From positions 1 to 37,098 of the forward strand of contig JAUNCI010000007.1 in the NCBI GenBank assembly GCA_030526665.1: DNA of 37,098 bases. Direction: 5' to 3'. How positions within the stretch are numbered: the stretch's first letter is position 1; each line of letters starts with the position of its first letter. Shown here piece by piece: positions 14,896 to 24,418 of the stretch. Under the pieces are notes generated by a model. The model ran no database searches and had not been told where the DNA came from. It worked only from the letters and a program-made list of their open reading frames with translations. Made by a program: the position numbers and the translations under genes. This stretch comes from Eubacteriales bacterium. Lineage in GTDB: Bacteria; Bacillota; Clostridia; Lachnospirales; Lachnospiraceae.

Positions 14896-17067
14896 TTATT
14901 TCATCCATCCGATCAGCACGATCAACAGATAGATCAATGTTCCGCATAAGCCAATCGCAAACAGAATCAATCCATAAGATAAACTTCTTCCAATCAATCC
15001 GCTGCTGGCTTTCATACTCTCATGTTTCATAGCAAGAATATGTGTATAATCTTTTGTCTTTGGATTTTTTCTGCGGAATGTTGCATTCAAAATCGCATTG
15101 ATTCGATTTCCGATTTTTCCGATACTGTTTGTCAAAGCGTTCCCCTCTTCCAATTCATGCGGAAGCGGTGTGTTCTGGTAAACATGTTTCTTGAACAAAA
15201 TAACGACACTGTCTTTGATCGTATCAAACAATCCGGTTTCCACACCAGGGGAAATCGGGAGAATCTTTGCAGCAAAGTCAACAAAATGATCTAATATCGC
15301 ACAAATCGTACCTGCAATCACAGGAATAATCGTAAGTAATATCGGTCTGTACAGGTAATCTTCCAGGTCCAGTACTTTTGGCCAGCGATTGACATAATTT
15401 TTCACATGTCTGTTTTCTTTTTCCATCAACATACCACGTGCAACCACAATGTAAATCACAACACCAATTGCAATGGAAATGATACCGCCTTTCAAATTCT
15501 CAAGGCTGAAATAATGAACGGTATGTGTAAATTCCTGCAATCCCATAAAGCCCTGTCCCTGATCCGCAAGCTTATCCATTGTCATATGTGGGAAAGATCC
15601 CATGACAGGGAAAAGAATTGCACAGATTCCAAGAACTGCTTTGCTCAGCAAACTCATATAGGATTTGCTCATTGCATCATATTTTGCCTGCACTTCAGCA
15701 TCTTTATTTTTCTCAATGAAAACCGCGATAAACAGTTTGCACATATATGCAACGGTAAGACCGCCGCTGATCAAAAAGATCCATTCAATAATTTTTATAT
15801 CACTTGCTGAAAGCCATCCCATCAAATGTGTACTTTCGTGCAATTCCTCCATGTACTCCACGATACTCTCATGAATCAGAGTCTTGCTTACATATCCGGA
15901 GAAAAGCGGGATACCGCCGATTCCCAGAGCTCCGCACAGATAAACAACAGCCAGGAATGGTTTCTTGCGGCCAAATCCACGAATATCGTTCAGATCCAGC
16001 TTATGAAGATTCATATAAATGACACCGGCTACCATAAAGAGCAAAAGCTTAAACAGTGAATGGTTCACCATATGAAGCAGGCTTCCTCGTACTGCAAGTG
16101 CATTTTCTTCTCCAAGCAGTCCCTGCATTCCGATTCCGACCAGAATAAAACCGATCTGCGATACGGATGAGCATGCAAGTGTACGTTTGAAGTCGATGGA
16201 GAACAATGCCAAAATGGCTCCGGCAAACATAGTAACGGTACCAATTAATAATACAAATGTGCCCCATTTCCAATCATGCAGAAAAATCTGACAGCTGATT
16301 ACGAGAATTCCAAACACACCTGTTTTTGTCAAAATACCGGAAAGCAATGCACTTGCCGGTGCAGGAGCAACCGGATGTGCTTTTGGAAGCCAGATATGCA
16401 GTGGAAATGCACCCGCCTTGGCACCAAAGCCAAAGAACATAAGCCCTGCAGCAAGATACATATTTTTTCCTTCACAAGCCGCATGCAATTCTGAAATAGT
16501 CAGTGTTCCTGTCTGGTTGTACAACAGGAAAATTCCCATCAGCATCACCAGACCACCAATGACCGCTACAGCCAGATAGGTTGCTGCAGCACGCATAGAT
16601 TCCGCTCTCTCATCCTGCGCTACCCATACATAGGAAGCCATTGACATCACTTCAAAAAAGATAAAGGTTGTATACAGGTCCGCAGAAAGGAAAATTCCTT
16701 CTGTCGCGCCAAGTGTTAATAACTGAAACAAATAATAACGATTACGATTTCTATAGTGTCCAAAATATTCTTTTGAAAACAGAGAAGTCATCATCCACAT
16801 AAATGCAGCAATCGTACCATACAGAACACGAAAACCATCAACCGTAAAGTGCAGCCCCATTCCACAAAATCCGGGAATATCAAATCCTGCACCTTTTGTT
16901 CCTGTCTGCAGCCATACAAACAGCAGCATCAGAAACTCAACGATTGCAATTCCTCCAACCACGTTGTCACGCAGTTTTTTGTTCTGTCTTCCGACAATAT
17001 ATGAAACAAATGCTCCAACCATCGGGAAAAATACGATTACAGCCAATAAAAACATACTATTTTCCAT
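14896..17067 (-). CDS. NuoL/MrpA-N-like proton-translocating subunit with long C-terminal extension
   Basis: A 723-aa polytopic membrane protein of the complex I NuoL/M/N - Mrp A/D family. The channel residues are kept: Glu139 in FIFFEVMS, Lys217 in FGAKAGAFPLHIWLP and Lys248 in SGILTKTG. PKAHPVAPAPASALLSG is the family signature and HMVNHSLFK carries the distal His/Lys. Beyond residue 500 there is an extension with a membrane segment near 530-550, a second near 575-590, a soluble stretch, and a final helix near 695-720. This is longer than MrpD and resembles NuoL/Hyf-type C-termini that carry a lateral helix. AAGGGAG precedes the ATG by 11 nt. Last gene of the ten-gene operon, 18 bp after its neighbour. 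Confidence 0.85.
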   Translation of the reverse strand: MENSMFLLAVIVFFPMVGAFVSYIVGRQNKKLRDNVVGGIAIVEFLMLLFVWLQTGTKGAGFDIPGFCGMGLHFTVDGFRVLYGTIAAFMWMMTSLFSKEYFGHYRNRNRYYLFQLLTLGATEGIFLSADLYTTFIFFEVMSMASYVWVAQDERAESMRAAATYLAVAVIGGLVMLMGIFLLYNQTGTLTISELHAACEGKNMYLAAGLMFFGFGAKAGAFPLHIWLPKAHPVAPAPASALLSGILTKTGVFGILVISCQIFLHDWKWGTFVLLIGTVTMFAGAILALFSIDFKRTLACSSVSQIGFILVGIGMQGLLGEENALAVRGSLLHMVNHSLFKLLLFMVAGVIYMNLHKLDLNDIRGFGRKKPFLAVVYLCGALGIGGIPLFSGYVSKTLIHESIVEYMEELHESTHLMGWLSASDIKIIEWIFLISGGLTVAYMCKLFIAVFIEKNKDAEVQAKYDAMSKSYMSLLSKAVLGICAILFPVMGSFPHMTMDKLADQGQGFMGLQEFTHTVHYFSLENLKGGIISIAIGVVIYIVVARGMLMEKENRHVKNYVNRWPKVLDLEDYLYRPILLTIIPVIAGTICAILDHFVDFAAKILPISPGVETGLFDTIKDSVVILFKKHVYQNTPLPHELEEGNALTNSIGKIGNRINAILNATFRRKNPKTKDYTHILAMKHESMKASSGLIGRSLSYGLILFAIGLCGTLIYLLIVLIGWMK

Positions 17068-17085
17068 ATTTTCGCATTCTCCCTT

Positions 17086-18570
17086 CTAATAGATTCCTTC
17101 CGCAATTTCCCATACAAAACTTACGAATCGCGGAGAGAATAATCCAAGTGCTACGATAACGATTACAAAGAAAATCAGCGGCACACACATTTTCCAGGAA
17201 GGATCTTTTACGTATTCGATCGTACTGTAATCAAATCCCTTACGTGGGAAATATGCACGGAACACGACTGTCATCATATAGATAACCGTCAAAAGAGCTG
17301 AAATCAACAGGCAGGCAATACCAAAATATGCCTGTACATTGCCGCTCTCAACCGCTGCTTCTGCAAGATTCCATTTACTTACAAATCCGGCAAGGCCCGG
17401 TACACCGGCAAGCGCCAATGCAGAAACTGTGAAGCAGGCAAAAACGATCGGCATTCTTTTGGCCATACCGTCCAGCTCATTGATAAATTTCTTCTCTGAT
17501 TTATGCATGATCGCACCTGCACAGAAGAAAGAACAGATTTTCATAAATGCATGACAAATCATATGGCAGACTGCTCCGACAAAACCAAATGGTGTCATAA
17601 TCGTCACACCAAATAAAATGTATGACAGGTTGCTGACTGTCGAATAAGCAAGACGACGTTTAATATGCATCTGCGAAACCGCTTTTGCACAGCCGTAAAC
17701 GATCGTAAACATAGAAAATCCCATCACTACATTTTGTACCCAGGTACCGCGAAGGAATTCTGTTCCAAAACAATAGTAAGTCAAACGGATAATACCAAAT
17801 GCACCTGCTTTTACTACCGCAACCGCATGGAGAAGTCCCGTAACAGGAGTTGGCGCTACACCGGCATCCGGAAGCCATCCGCTCATTGGCCAGATTGCTG
17901 CTTTTACACCAAATCCCATAAATGCAAGCAGGTAAATGATCAAAAACATATTTGATCGATAATCCGTTGCTGCCGTTCTCAGCACACCGCCCATTGTAAA
18001 TTCACAGGCATTATCGCTGTATACGATCAGGAATACCATTCCCATCATTGCAAAGGCAGCGCCACCCAATGAATAATACAGATATTTTCTGGTAGCAAGA
18101 ATTGCTTCTCGCGACAGAGAATGCATAATCAACGGCACGGTTACAAGTGTCAGCATTTCATAAAACATATACATTGTCAGCATATTGGAAGCATATGAAA
18201 TACCAAGTGTTACACCAAATGTCATACTGTAGAACATGAAGAAAATACGTTCTGCTTTTTTTCGTTCGTGTTCCATATATTCAAACGCATACAGCATACA
18301 AAACGGCCATAATACGGATACCAGTCCACCAAAAATCATGGTCATACCATCGATTTTAAATGAAATGGATAAGTCTTTTACAAAATGAACCACTTCCAGC
18401 TTCGGCATCGTTCCATGCAAAAGCAGGTTCAATGATATTGCTGATGTAATCACAGTGATCGTTTCCAGATAGATCAGCATATGATTACGCTTTTTAAAAG
18501 GCAGCAAAGGCGTTAAGGCGCCGCCCAGAATAGGCAATAAAATTGCTGCCAGAATCCAATATTGATTCAT
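17086..18570 (-). CDS. MrpD-like antiporter subunit (third in operon)
   Basis: A 494-aa polytopic protein of the proton-conducting transporter family (NuoM/MrpD type), about 14 membrane segments. The conserved channel residues are Glu138 (MYMFYEMLTL), Lys223 (GFGVKAAIWPMSGWLPDA) and Lys254 (AVAVVKAGAFG), with HMICHAFMK for the distal site. It differs from the neighbouring paralogue in VAPTPVTGLLHAV instead of VAPAPASAVLSG, a variant seen in some Mrp/Hyf subunits. It lies 16 bp after the previous gene. Proposed role: one of four cation/proton pathways in the complex. The transported ion cannot be read from the sequence. Confidence 0.87.
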   Translation of the reverse strand: MNQYWILAAILLPILGGALTPLLPFKKRNHMLIYLETITVITSAISLNLLLHGTMPKLEVVHFVKDLSISFKIDGMTMIFGGLVSVLWPFCMLYAFEYMEHERKKAERIFFMFYSMTFGVTLGISYASNMLTMYMFYEMLTLVTVPLIMHSLSREAILATRKYLYYSLGGAAFAMMGMVFLIVYSDNACEFTMGGVLRTAATDYRSNMFLIIYLLAFMGFGVKAAIWPMSGWLPDAGVAPTPVTGLLHAVAVVKAGAFGIIRLTYYCFGTEFLRGTWVQNVVMGFSMFTIVYGCAKAVSQMHIKRRLAYSTVSNLSYILFGVTIMTPFGFVGAVCHMICHAFMKICSFFCAGAIMHKSEKKFINELDGMAKRMPIVFACFTVSALALAGVPGLAGFVSKWNLAEAAVESGNVQAYFGIACLLISALLTVIYMMTVVFRAYFPRKGFDYSTIEYVKDPSWKMCVPLIFFVIVIVALGLFSPRFVSFVWEIAEGIY

Positions 18571-18586
18571 TCCACCTTCGTCCTTT

Positions 18587-20065
18587 CTATAATAATGTAT
18601 TGATCACATCGGTAATATAATTTACCAATGGATTCGGAATCACACCCAGCAGCAATGCAAGTCCTGCCAAAATCAAAAGCGGAACCACCATCACCTTCAC
18701 CGGTTCCAGTTTCTCTAAAGATGCATAGTCATAGGATGCACCCGGAAGAAATCCTTTGATTGTAATCGGCAGTAAATAACCTGCTGTCAAAAGTGCACTC
18801 ACCAGTAAAATCACAGGTCCCAACCAGGATATTACAGGGATTTCTGAACTCAGGGATCCCTGTGCCAGATACCATTTACTGATAAAACCGCTTGCCGGAG
18901 GTATACCGATCAGTGCAAGCGAAACAATTGTATAGCACCAGATCGTAATCGGCATTTCTTTTCCGATACCGGTCAGATCATCTACATTGGTTTTGCCTGT
19001 TTTATAGATGATTGCACCTGCAGAAAGGAACAGGCACGATTTGATTACCGCATGGAATACCACATGCAGCAGAGATCCTGTCATTGCTGTCGGCTGAAGC
19101 AATGCCAGTCCAAATAAAATATAAGATGCCTGGCTTACCGTTGAATATGCCAAACGTTTTTTCATGATTTTTTCTCTGTATGCCAGCATTGATCCCATAA
19201 ACACGGTAATCAATGTAAGTACCAGCCATGCATTCTGTACCCATGTTCCACGGATAAATTCCGGTCCCACAATGTAATATACGCCGCGGATGATACCAAG
19301 CACACCCATTTTCACGATCAGACCTGACAGAACCGCACTAGCCGGAGCCGGAGCTACCGGATGAGCCGTCGGAAGCCATGCATGCATTGGGAACATACCT
19401 GCCTTTACACCAAATCCGAGAATCAAAAGGAAACTCATAATCAAAATCAATGATTCATTTCCCTGAACAGCACTCAGATTCAATGTTCCCTGTGCTGTAA
19501 AATCAAGGGAAGTTGTGTATTTATTCAGGAAATTAATTCCCATCAATACCAGATATGCACCGCACATGGAGTACAGCAAATATTTCATTGCAGCTGATAT
19601 CGATTCTCTGGTCTTTGAATGCAATACCATTGGCACTGTTGTCAGAGTCATCATTTCATAAAACATATAATAAGTTACTAAATTTCCGGAGAAACATAAT
19701 GCAAGAAGTACACCATATACAAGCACATAAAATCCAAAGTAGCGCTTCTCTTCTCCTTCATGTTTCATATATTCATAAGAGAAAAAACCTGCCAGAAGCC
19801 ACACAACGGTAACGACCAGGGCAAATAATTTTCCCATCTGATCTACATGAAAATAAAGCTGTAAATTTTCTCCAAATGTCAAAAGCTGCAGGCTATAATC
19901 TTTACCGATTACAACCAGCACGGCCAGCACGGCAGTCATCACCAGGCTGATCGTTGTAGCCGTGTGAATTTGTTTTCGCTCTTTCACTGACGGAAGCAGC
20001 AAAATTCCAATCCCACACAGGATTGGAAAAAATATTGCTGCAGCGATCAATAATGAACCACTCAT
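18587..20065 (-). CDS. MrpD-like antiporter subunit (second in operon)
   Basis: A 492-aa NuoM/MrpD-family membrane subunit. Glu137 (YYMFYEMMTL), Lys221 (GFGVKAGMFPMHAWLP) and Lys252 (SGLIVKMGVLG) are conserved, with TAHPVAPAPASAVLSG as the family signature and HVVFHAVIKS distally. AGGAGG lies 8 nt before the ATG. It starts 12 bp after the upstream antiporter gene. Sequence features are closer to the 494-aa paralogue than to the 504-aa one, suggesting duplication within the operon. Confidence 0.88.
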   Translation of the reverse strand: MSGSLLIAAAIFFPILCGIGILLLPSVKERKQIHTATTISLVMTAVLAVLVVIGKDYSLQLLTFGENLQLYFHVDQMGKLFALVVTVVWLLAGFFSYEYMKHEGEEKRYFGFYVLVYGVLLALCFSGNLVTYYMFYEMMTLTTVPMVLHSKTRESISAAMKYLLYSMCGAYLVLMGINFLNKYTTSLDFTAQGTLNLSAVQGNESLILIMSFLLILGFGVKAGMFPMHAWLPTAHPVAPAPASAVLSGLIVKMGVLGIIRGVYYIVGPEFIRGTWVQNAWLVLTLITVFMGSMLAYREKIMKKRLAYSTVSQASYILFGLALLQPTAMTGSLLHVVFHAVIKSCLFLSAGAIIYKTGKTNVDDLTGIGKEMPITIWCYTIVSLALIGIPPASGFISKWYLAQGSLSSEIPVISWLGPVILLVSALLTAGYLLPITIKGFLPGASYDYASLEKLEPVKVMVVPLLILAGLALLLGVIPNPLVNYITDVINTLL

Positions 20066-20077
20066 CTCTTTTCCCTC

Positions 20078-21592
20078 CTATGCAAAATTACGTAATCCGG
20101 TCTGAATGATGTAAAGAATATCTTCTGACATCAATCCTAAAACCATATTAAATATAACAAACATTACAATTGCAAACGAATAAGCTTTCTGTTTTGCCCA
20201 AACGATGCTGGTATATTTTTTCTTTTCTATAATTTCTTTTTTCTCAGGTGTGTAGATACGGATCGTTGTTTTCAGGAAGTAAATCGCATTCAAAATTGTA
20301 CTGATTGCCAAAACGACCAGTGTCGGCAGCATTTTTTCAGTCGGGTGAATAATTGCAGCTTCTGCAAACAAATATTTTGTAACAAAACCTGCAAAGAACG
20401 GAATACCGACCATTGACAAAGAACCGACTGTAAATCCGACACCTGCAATTTTATTACGATAACCGGATCCTGAAAGTTCAAAGAAACTTCTATTTCCTCC
20501 GGAAACATCAGTCAAACCAATCGCTGCTATAAACAGCAGTGATTTCGTTGCGGCATGTGCGAGAATATGATAGATACTCGCAGTCATACCTTCTGTTGTT
20601 CCAAGACCAAATCCCATATAAATATATCCGATCTGTGCTACGGAAGAAAAAGCGATCATTCGTCTGATATCTTTTTCCAAAATTGCACTGACAGAACCAA
20701 AGATCATTCCGCATAAGCCAAATGCAAACAATACATTGATAATCTTCGTACCACAGATAATATTAAAGCCGATCACACGATAGAAAATTTTGATCAACAG
20801 GAAAATGTATCCTTTGGAAACCAGACTTGACAGTATTGCCGCAGAGGAAACCGTTGAATACCCATAAGCATCCGGCAGCCATGCATGGAATGGAAACAGT
20901 GCACTTTTAATAGCAAGACCTACTGTCATCATGCCGATCGAGATAATCAGCGGTACCTGATAGGTTCCTGTTTTCACAATATAGGTAATAGCCGTATGAA
21001 CATTTTCCATCAGCAGATGGCCGGTCAGATCATACAACATACAAATACCCATCAAAAGCATACCGGATCCCAAAAGGCTCATAACCATGTAGCGAACTCC
21101 GGCTTCAATCGTACGTCCATTTTGTCTGATAATGATCAGGCCGCATGCGGAAATCGTATTGATCTCGACGAAAACGTAAGCGGTAAATAAGTCGTTTGTA
21201 TATACCAGAGCCAAAAGGGAACTCAGAAGCAGGTCCACCATAATGTAGTACAGTTTATGTTTATTTAATTCCACTTCGTTTTTTAATTTGTGATATCCGC
21301 CCACCATACTGAAAAACATAATGAACGAAAAGATAAATGCCATTCCGGCTTCCAGAGCACCTGCTCTGAGTTCATTACCCCATGGTGCCGGGAATCGTCC
21401 CATTTTGTATACGAAGCTGCCTCCGGTCTGCATTGTGTAAAACAACAATCCTGCAGACAAACCAAGCACAGCTAAAATAGCTATATAGTTCAAAACTCTT
21501 GCAGCTTTTCTCGGAAGTGCTGCTGTAATAATTCCTGCCATCATACAGATAATGATGGAAAAACAAGGGAAATTTTGTGCAAAATCGAGCAT
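20078..21592 (-). CDS. MrpD-like antiporter subunit (first in operon)
   Basis: A 504-aa NuoM/MrpD-type polytopic protein. Glu143 (AYVFVEINTISA), Lys229 (GLAIKSALFPFHAWLPDAYG) and Lys260 (SSLVSKGYIF) correspond to the channel Glu and Lys residues, and HILAHAATKS is the distal site. The YGYSTVSSAAILSSLVSK block replaces the HPVAPAPASA block of the other paralogues, making this the most MrpD/MbhH-like of the four. Its ATG directly follows the stop of the mrpC-like gene (TAAATG), and its ribosome binding site AAGGAGGG lies within the end of that gene. Confidence 0.88.
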   Translation of the reverse strand: MLDFAQNFPCFSIIICMMAGIITAALPRKAARVLNYIAILAVLGLSAGLLFYTMQTGGSFVYKMGRFPAPWGNELRAGALEAGMAFIFSFIMFFSMVGGYHKLKNEVELNKHKLYYIMVDLLLSSLLALVYTNDLFTAYVFVEINTISACGLIIIRQNGRTIEAGVRYMVMSLLGSGMLLMGICMLYDLTGHLLMENVHTAITYIVKTGTYQVPLIISIGMMTVGLAIKSALFPFHAWLPDAYGYSTVSSAAILSSLVSKGYIFLLIKIFYRVIGFNIICGTKIINVLFAFGLCGMIFGSVSAILEKDIRRMIAFSSVAQIGYIYMGFGLGTTEGMTASIYHILAHAATKSLLFIAAIGLTDVSGGNRSFFELSGSGYRNKIAGVGFTVGSLSMVGIPFFAGFVTKYLFAEAAIIHPTEKMLPTLVVLAISTILNAIYFLKTTIRIYTPEKKEIIEKKKYTSIVWAKQKAYSFAIVMFVIFNMVLGLMSEDILYIIQTGLRNFA

Positions 21593-21979
21593 TTATTTAC
21601 CCTCCTTTTTGATCAGGAATGAAATCTCATCCATATCAAGTGTATGATATCGATTATACAGACGAATTGTAAGTGATAACATCAACGCACTTACTGACAC
21701 AGATACAACGATTCCGGTCAGAACCAGTCCACTGGGAATCGGATTGATGTAATAATCCGCACTGGTGATACCATTTACAATAATCGGTGCCGCTTTTCCT
21801 GTGATATAACCTTTTTCTGCAAGGAACAGGTACACAGCGGTATCCATAATATTCATTCCAATTATTTTTTTTATCAAATTTTTCTGAAGAAGCAGATTGG
21901 CACATCCAATTCCAAACAGGATCATTGCGATTGCTTCTCCATAGTTTGCCCATAAATTGGATCCTATATTAAATCCCAT
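21593..21979 (-). CDS. mrpC: MrpC/MbhG-like (NuoK-type) subunit
   Basis: A 128-aa NuoK-like protein with three membrane segments (about 10-25, 35-50, 75-100). The segments GEAIAMILFGIGCANLLLQKNLIKKIIGMNIMDTAVYLFL and SGLVLTGIVVSVSVSALMLSLTIRLY are typical of MrpC/MnhC, including the D-P/A-L-[LV]LT[AG]IV-type motif. The start is placed at the ATG at 21979, preceded by GAGGAG 9 nt upstream. An ATG 13 codons earlier lies inside the preceding gene. It begins right after the stop of the mbhE-mrpB fusion gene. Confidence 0.9.
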   Translation of the reverse strand: MGFNIGSNLWANYGEAIAMILFGIGCANLLLQKNLIKKIIGMNIMDTAVYLFLAEKGYITGKAAPIIVNGITSADYYINPIPSGLVLTGIVVSVSVSALMLSLTIRLYNRYHTLDMDEISFLIKKEGK

Positions 21980-21980
21980 A

Positions 21981-22943
21981 TTAAATATCTCCTCTTCTGA
22001 ACAATGCGTAAAATGCATACATTGTGCAGGCTACTTCGAGTCCGACCAGAATATTGATCGGCAGGATCAGTCCCGCACTGAAAATATGCCCCGGTGTTCC
22101 AAGCGGAATATGATTGTCAAGTCCATTTGCACCGGTATAGAAGAAATAAATCATCAGAACACCATAAATGCAAAGTGATGCCACTTTAATGATGGTGTAT
22201 ATTTTTTCATTGAAAAAGCGCTGTGTTTTCTTTGTTCCATATGCACTCACATACAAAATAAGTCCGGCTCCGATCATAGAACCGCCGGCGAATCCGCCTC
22301 CAGGTCCCAAATGTCCGTTAAACATAACGTAAAGGCCAAACATAAATACGATTGGTACAAGAAACATGGCTATTTTCTGCAATATGATATCTGATTTCGG
22401 TTCAAAAGAACGATCATCCATTTTCAACAATTTTCTCATCGGTTTATCTTCTACCAAAAGCAGGATCATAACACAGCAGGTTGCAATGTATAATACATTT
22501 GTCTCTCCAAATGTATCAAATGCACGATAATTCAAAATCATACCGCCGACAATATTGATACCACCGGTATCTGTCAGTCCGTCTTCAATATACTTCTGCG
22601 TAACCTCATTGTTCGTTGGTTTGTTTGCACTTCCTACCGGAGGTAAATAAGATACCTCGATCAACAGAATCGCAACCAGCATGATACAACAGAGCAAAGC
22701 TGCGATACGGTAAAAGTGTCGAAAGAAACGTAAACTGCGATTCTCGTCGAGATCATATGCTTTTGAAAGCATATTTTCCATATCTTCTTTGTTCTTTTTA
22801 TTTTTTTCTTCATCCGGAACATATTCCAGCGGAACACGTATTTCTTCCTCCTCACGATACTTCCGCTGTTCACCACTGATAAAGCGTTTTGCCCGGACAC
22901 TGAAGCGCTGTTCATTTTCTTCATTTGAAATCCGTCTACTCAT
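21981..22943 (-). CDS. MbhE-MrpB fusion subunit of the antiporter
   Basis: A 320-aa protein. Residues 1-80 form a highly charged hydrophilic extension (many Arg, Lys, Glu). A membrane segment (about 82-103) follows. Then comes the MbhE/MrpA C-terminal block with INIVGGMILNYRAFDTFGETNVLYIAT. The MrpB/MnhB domain follows (about 185-320), with FNGHLGPGGGFAGGSMIGAGLILY. In Mrp operons the MbhE part belongs to MrpA and MrpB is separate; in archaeal Mbh they are MbhE and MbhF. Here they are joined. The start is the ATG at 22943, after a perfect AGGAGG 6 nt upstream. It overlaps the preceding gene by 8 bp, so translation is probably coupled. Confidence 0.87.
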   Translation of the reverse strand: MSRRISNEENEQRFSVRAKRFISGEQRKYREEEEIRVPLEYVPDEEKNKKNKEDMENMLSKAYDLDENRSLRFFRHFYRIAALLCCIMLVAILLIEVSYLPPVGSANKPTNNEVTQKYIEDGLTDTGGINIVGGMILNYRAFDTFGETNVLYIATCCVMILLLVEDKPMRKLLKMDDRSFEPKSDIILQKIAMFLVPIVFMFGLYVMFNGHLGPGGGFAGGSMIGAGLILYVSAYGTKKTQRFFNEKIYTIIKVASLCIYGVLMIYFFYTGANGLDNHIPLGTPGHIFSAGLILPINILVGLEVACTMYAFYALFRRGDI

Positions 22944-23190
22944 CTTTGTCCTCCTCATCAATGGCATGAATCTTCTTTAATGTCACAAAGAAAAGCACAC
23001 TGGTTACACCTGCACCAACGGCTGCCTCTGTGATAGCAAGGTCCGGTGATTCCAGAAGAATCCAGATAATGGACATAATTAAGCTATATGACATAAATAC
23101 GATGATTGAATTCAATAATTTTTTTGTAAAGCTGACCGCAATTGCACAAACCAGCAACAATCCAAGAAGAATATAGGTAAATAAATTCAT
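22936..23190 (-). CDS. MbhD-like subunit (DUF4040, MrpA C-terminal part)
   Basis: An 84-aa membrane protein with three hydrophobic segments. The PDLAITEAAVGAGVTSVLFFVTL motif is the hallmark of MbhD/DUF4040, which in canonical Mrp is part of MrpA (NuoJ-like). A short acidic tail (HAIDEEDKDE) ends it. Its ATG overlaps the stop of the mrpG gene by one base and AAAGGAG is correctly spaced. Together with the MbhE part of the next gene it supplies what a full MrpA would carry at its C-terminus. Confidence 0.9.
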   Translation of the reverse strand: MNLFTYILLGLLLVCAIAVSFTKKLLNSIIVFMSYSLIMSIIWILLESPDLAITEAAVGAGVTSVLFFVTLKKIHAIDEEDKDE

Positions 23191-23576
23191 TATACTTCTC
23201 CTTTCTTTTCTGACAGCTTTTCATTTTCTTTTTTAATTTCTTCTTCCGCGCTCTCCTCGATCTCACATTCTTTCTCAAAATCCGGATTTATCGTCATTTC
23301 AAGTTTTGAGATCAGATGCGAAGAAACCGGTGAAGCACACCACAAAAATGCCACTACCAAAAATAATTTCAGTGTAACAAAAGAAAAGCCGGCAAAAATC
23401 GCAAGTCCCAGAATACAAAGTCCGATTCCCGCAGTGTCACCCATTGCCGCAGAATGCATACGATTTAAGACATACTTAAATCGAAAAATACCAAATACCT
23501 GTACGATCATTACCAGTACACCAAGGATGAGAAATGTCAAACCAATCCCAAAACGTACCCAATCAAGAATCTGCAT
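23190..23576 (-). CDS. mrpG: MrpG/MnhG-like subunit
   Basis: A 128-aa protein with three membrane segments in the first 90 or so residues. FGIFRFKYVLNRMHSAAMGDTAGIGLCILG is the family signature (R-x-x-D-x-x-x-R-x-H-A-[AG]-t-x-x-D-t-x-G type). The final 30-35 residues are hydrophilic and Glu/Lys-rich (ECEIEESAEEEIKKENEK), longer than in typical MnhG. It overlaps the mrpF gene by 14 bp, with AAAGGAG inside the mrpF end. Confidence 0.9.
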   Translation of the reverse strand: MQILDWVRFGIGLTFLILGVLVMIVQVFGIFRFKYVLNRMHSAAMGDTAGIGLCILGLAIFAGFSFVTLKLFLVVAFLWCASPVSSHLISKLEMTINPDFEKECEIEESAEEEIKKENEKLSEKKGEV

Positions 23577-23883
23577 GATCTTTCTCTCCTTTCTTCACTT
23601 TTTTCTCCAGATACACACCCGTGTATACTTTGGTCAATACAACCACAGACAGGAAGCTTATCATTGCATAAATCAATCCGATATCTGCCAGATAGGACTC
23701 TCCCATCAGCAATGTCAGAATAGAAATAATTACAATTACGATCGTTCCCATCATATTGATTGCGATCACTCGGTCCGCAATACGAGGTCCGATAATTGCT
23801 CTCACAAGACATAAAATCAGAAGAACTGCGAGAACAATCAATATGATTGTAAAAATCCCGGAAAATTTCTGCATCAATTCCAT
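23563..23883 (-). CDS. mrpF: MrpF/MnhF-like subunit
   Basis: A 106-aa small membrane protein with three segments. The GPRIADRVIAINMMGTIVIVIISILTLLMGESYLADIGLIYAMISFLSVVVLTK arrangement (conserved GP-x-x-x-DRV-x-x-x-N and D-x-x-L-x-Y-x-x-x-x-F) is diagnostic of MrpF/MnhF/MbhB. It begins 4 bp after mrpE ends and overlaps mrpG. The C-terminus is short and basic (KKVKKGEKDHADS). Confidence 0.92.
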   Translation of the reverse strand: MELMQKFSGIFTIILIVLAVLLILCLVRAIIGPRIADRVIAINMMGTIVIVIISILTLLMGESYLADIGLIYAMISFLSVVVLTKVYTGVYLEKKVKKGEKDHADS

Positions 23884-23887
23884 TTGA

Positions 23888-24355
23888 TCATCCTCCTATC
23901 CTTTCCATTTTTGTCAGCATTTTTACAAACACTGAGTCTTCCAGTCCCTCTGCAAGACTTTTATCCAGACAATGAACCATCAAAATATCGTCTTTGAGAG
24001 AAACGGTAATTGTTCCCGGTGTTAAAGTAATAGAGTTTGCCAAAATCACCCTGGCAAATTTTGATTTCAGTGTGGTACGAAATGATACCAATACCGGTTC
24101 CTGAACACTTTGCATTGAGATTACTCTGCCCAGCACATCCACATTTGCCTTCAGAATTTCAACGATCAATACCACAAGATATTTCAGGAAATAAAAACTG
24201 CGCTGTACAAGAATCAGATCTTTTCGGAACGAAAAGTCCATGAAGAAACACATGAACACATACAACAGAATGGAAACACCGGCACCAATTGCCAAAATTT
24301 CCCCTGTGACTGCTCCATTAAAGATGATCCAGGTCAGCATAAACAGAATCAGCAT
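23888..24355 (-). CDS. mrpE: MrpE/MnhE-like subunit
   Basis: A 155-aa protein with two or three membrane segments in the first half and a cytoplasmic C-terminal domain. RVILANSITLTPGTITVSLKDDILMVHCLD is the MnhE/MbhA signature. It is the first gene of the operon, with GGGAGGAG 6 nt before the ATG and an extended -10 promoter about 65 bp upstream. The operon order from here (E, F, G, MbhD, MbhE-B, C, then antiporter subunits) follows the archaeal Mbh/Mbs order rather than the usual mrpABCDEFG. Confidence 0.92.
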   Translation of the reverse strand: MLILFMLTWIIFNGAVTGEILAIGAGVSILLYVFMCFFMDFSFRKDLILVQRSFYFLKYLVVLIVEILKANVDVLGRVISMQSVQEPVLVSFRTTLKSKFARVILANSITLTPGTITVSLKDDILMVHCLDKSLAEGLEDSVFVKMLTKMERIGG

Positions 24356-24418
24356 TTTTGACTCCTCCCTTTAAAATATTTAGAATTTAATTATTGCATA
24401 ATTATTCCAATTCTACTG

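Noticed and set aside
17086-20065. The two similar antiporter genes as a split or frameshifted single gene
   Set aside because: Each is full length with its own start, signature motifs, channel Glu and Lys residues, and stop.
14896-24355. A respiratory complex I or energy-converting hydrogenase operon
   Set aside because: No NuoB/C/D/H/I, NiFe-hydrogenase or ferredoxin-type gene occurs in or next to the cluster. Only the Mrp-type and NuoL/M/N/K-type membrane subunits are present.
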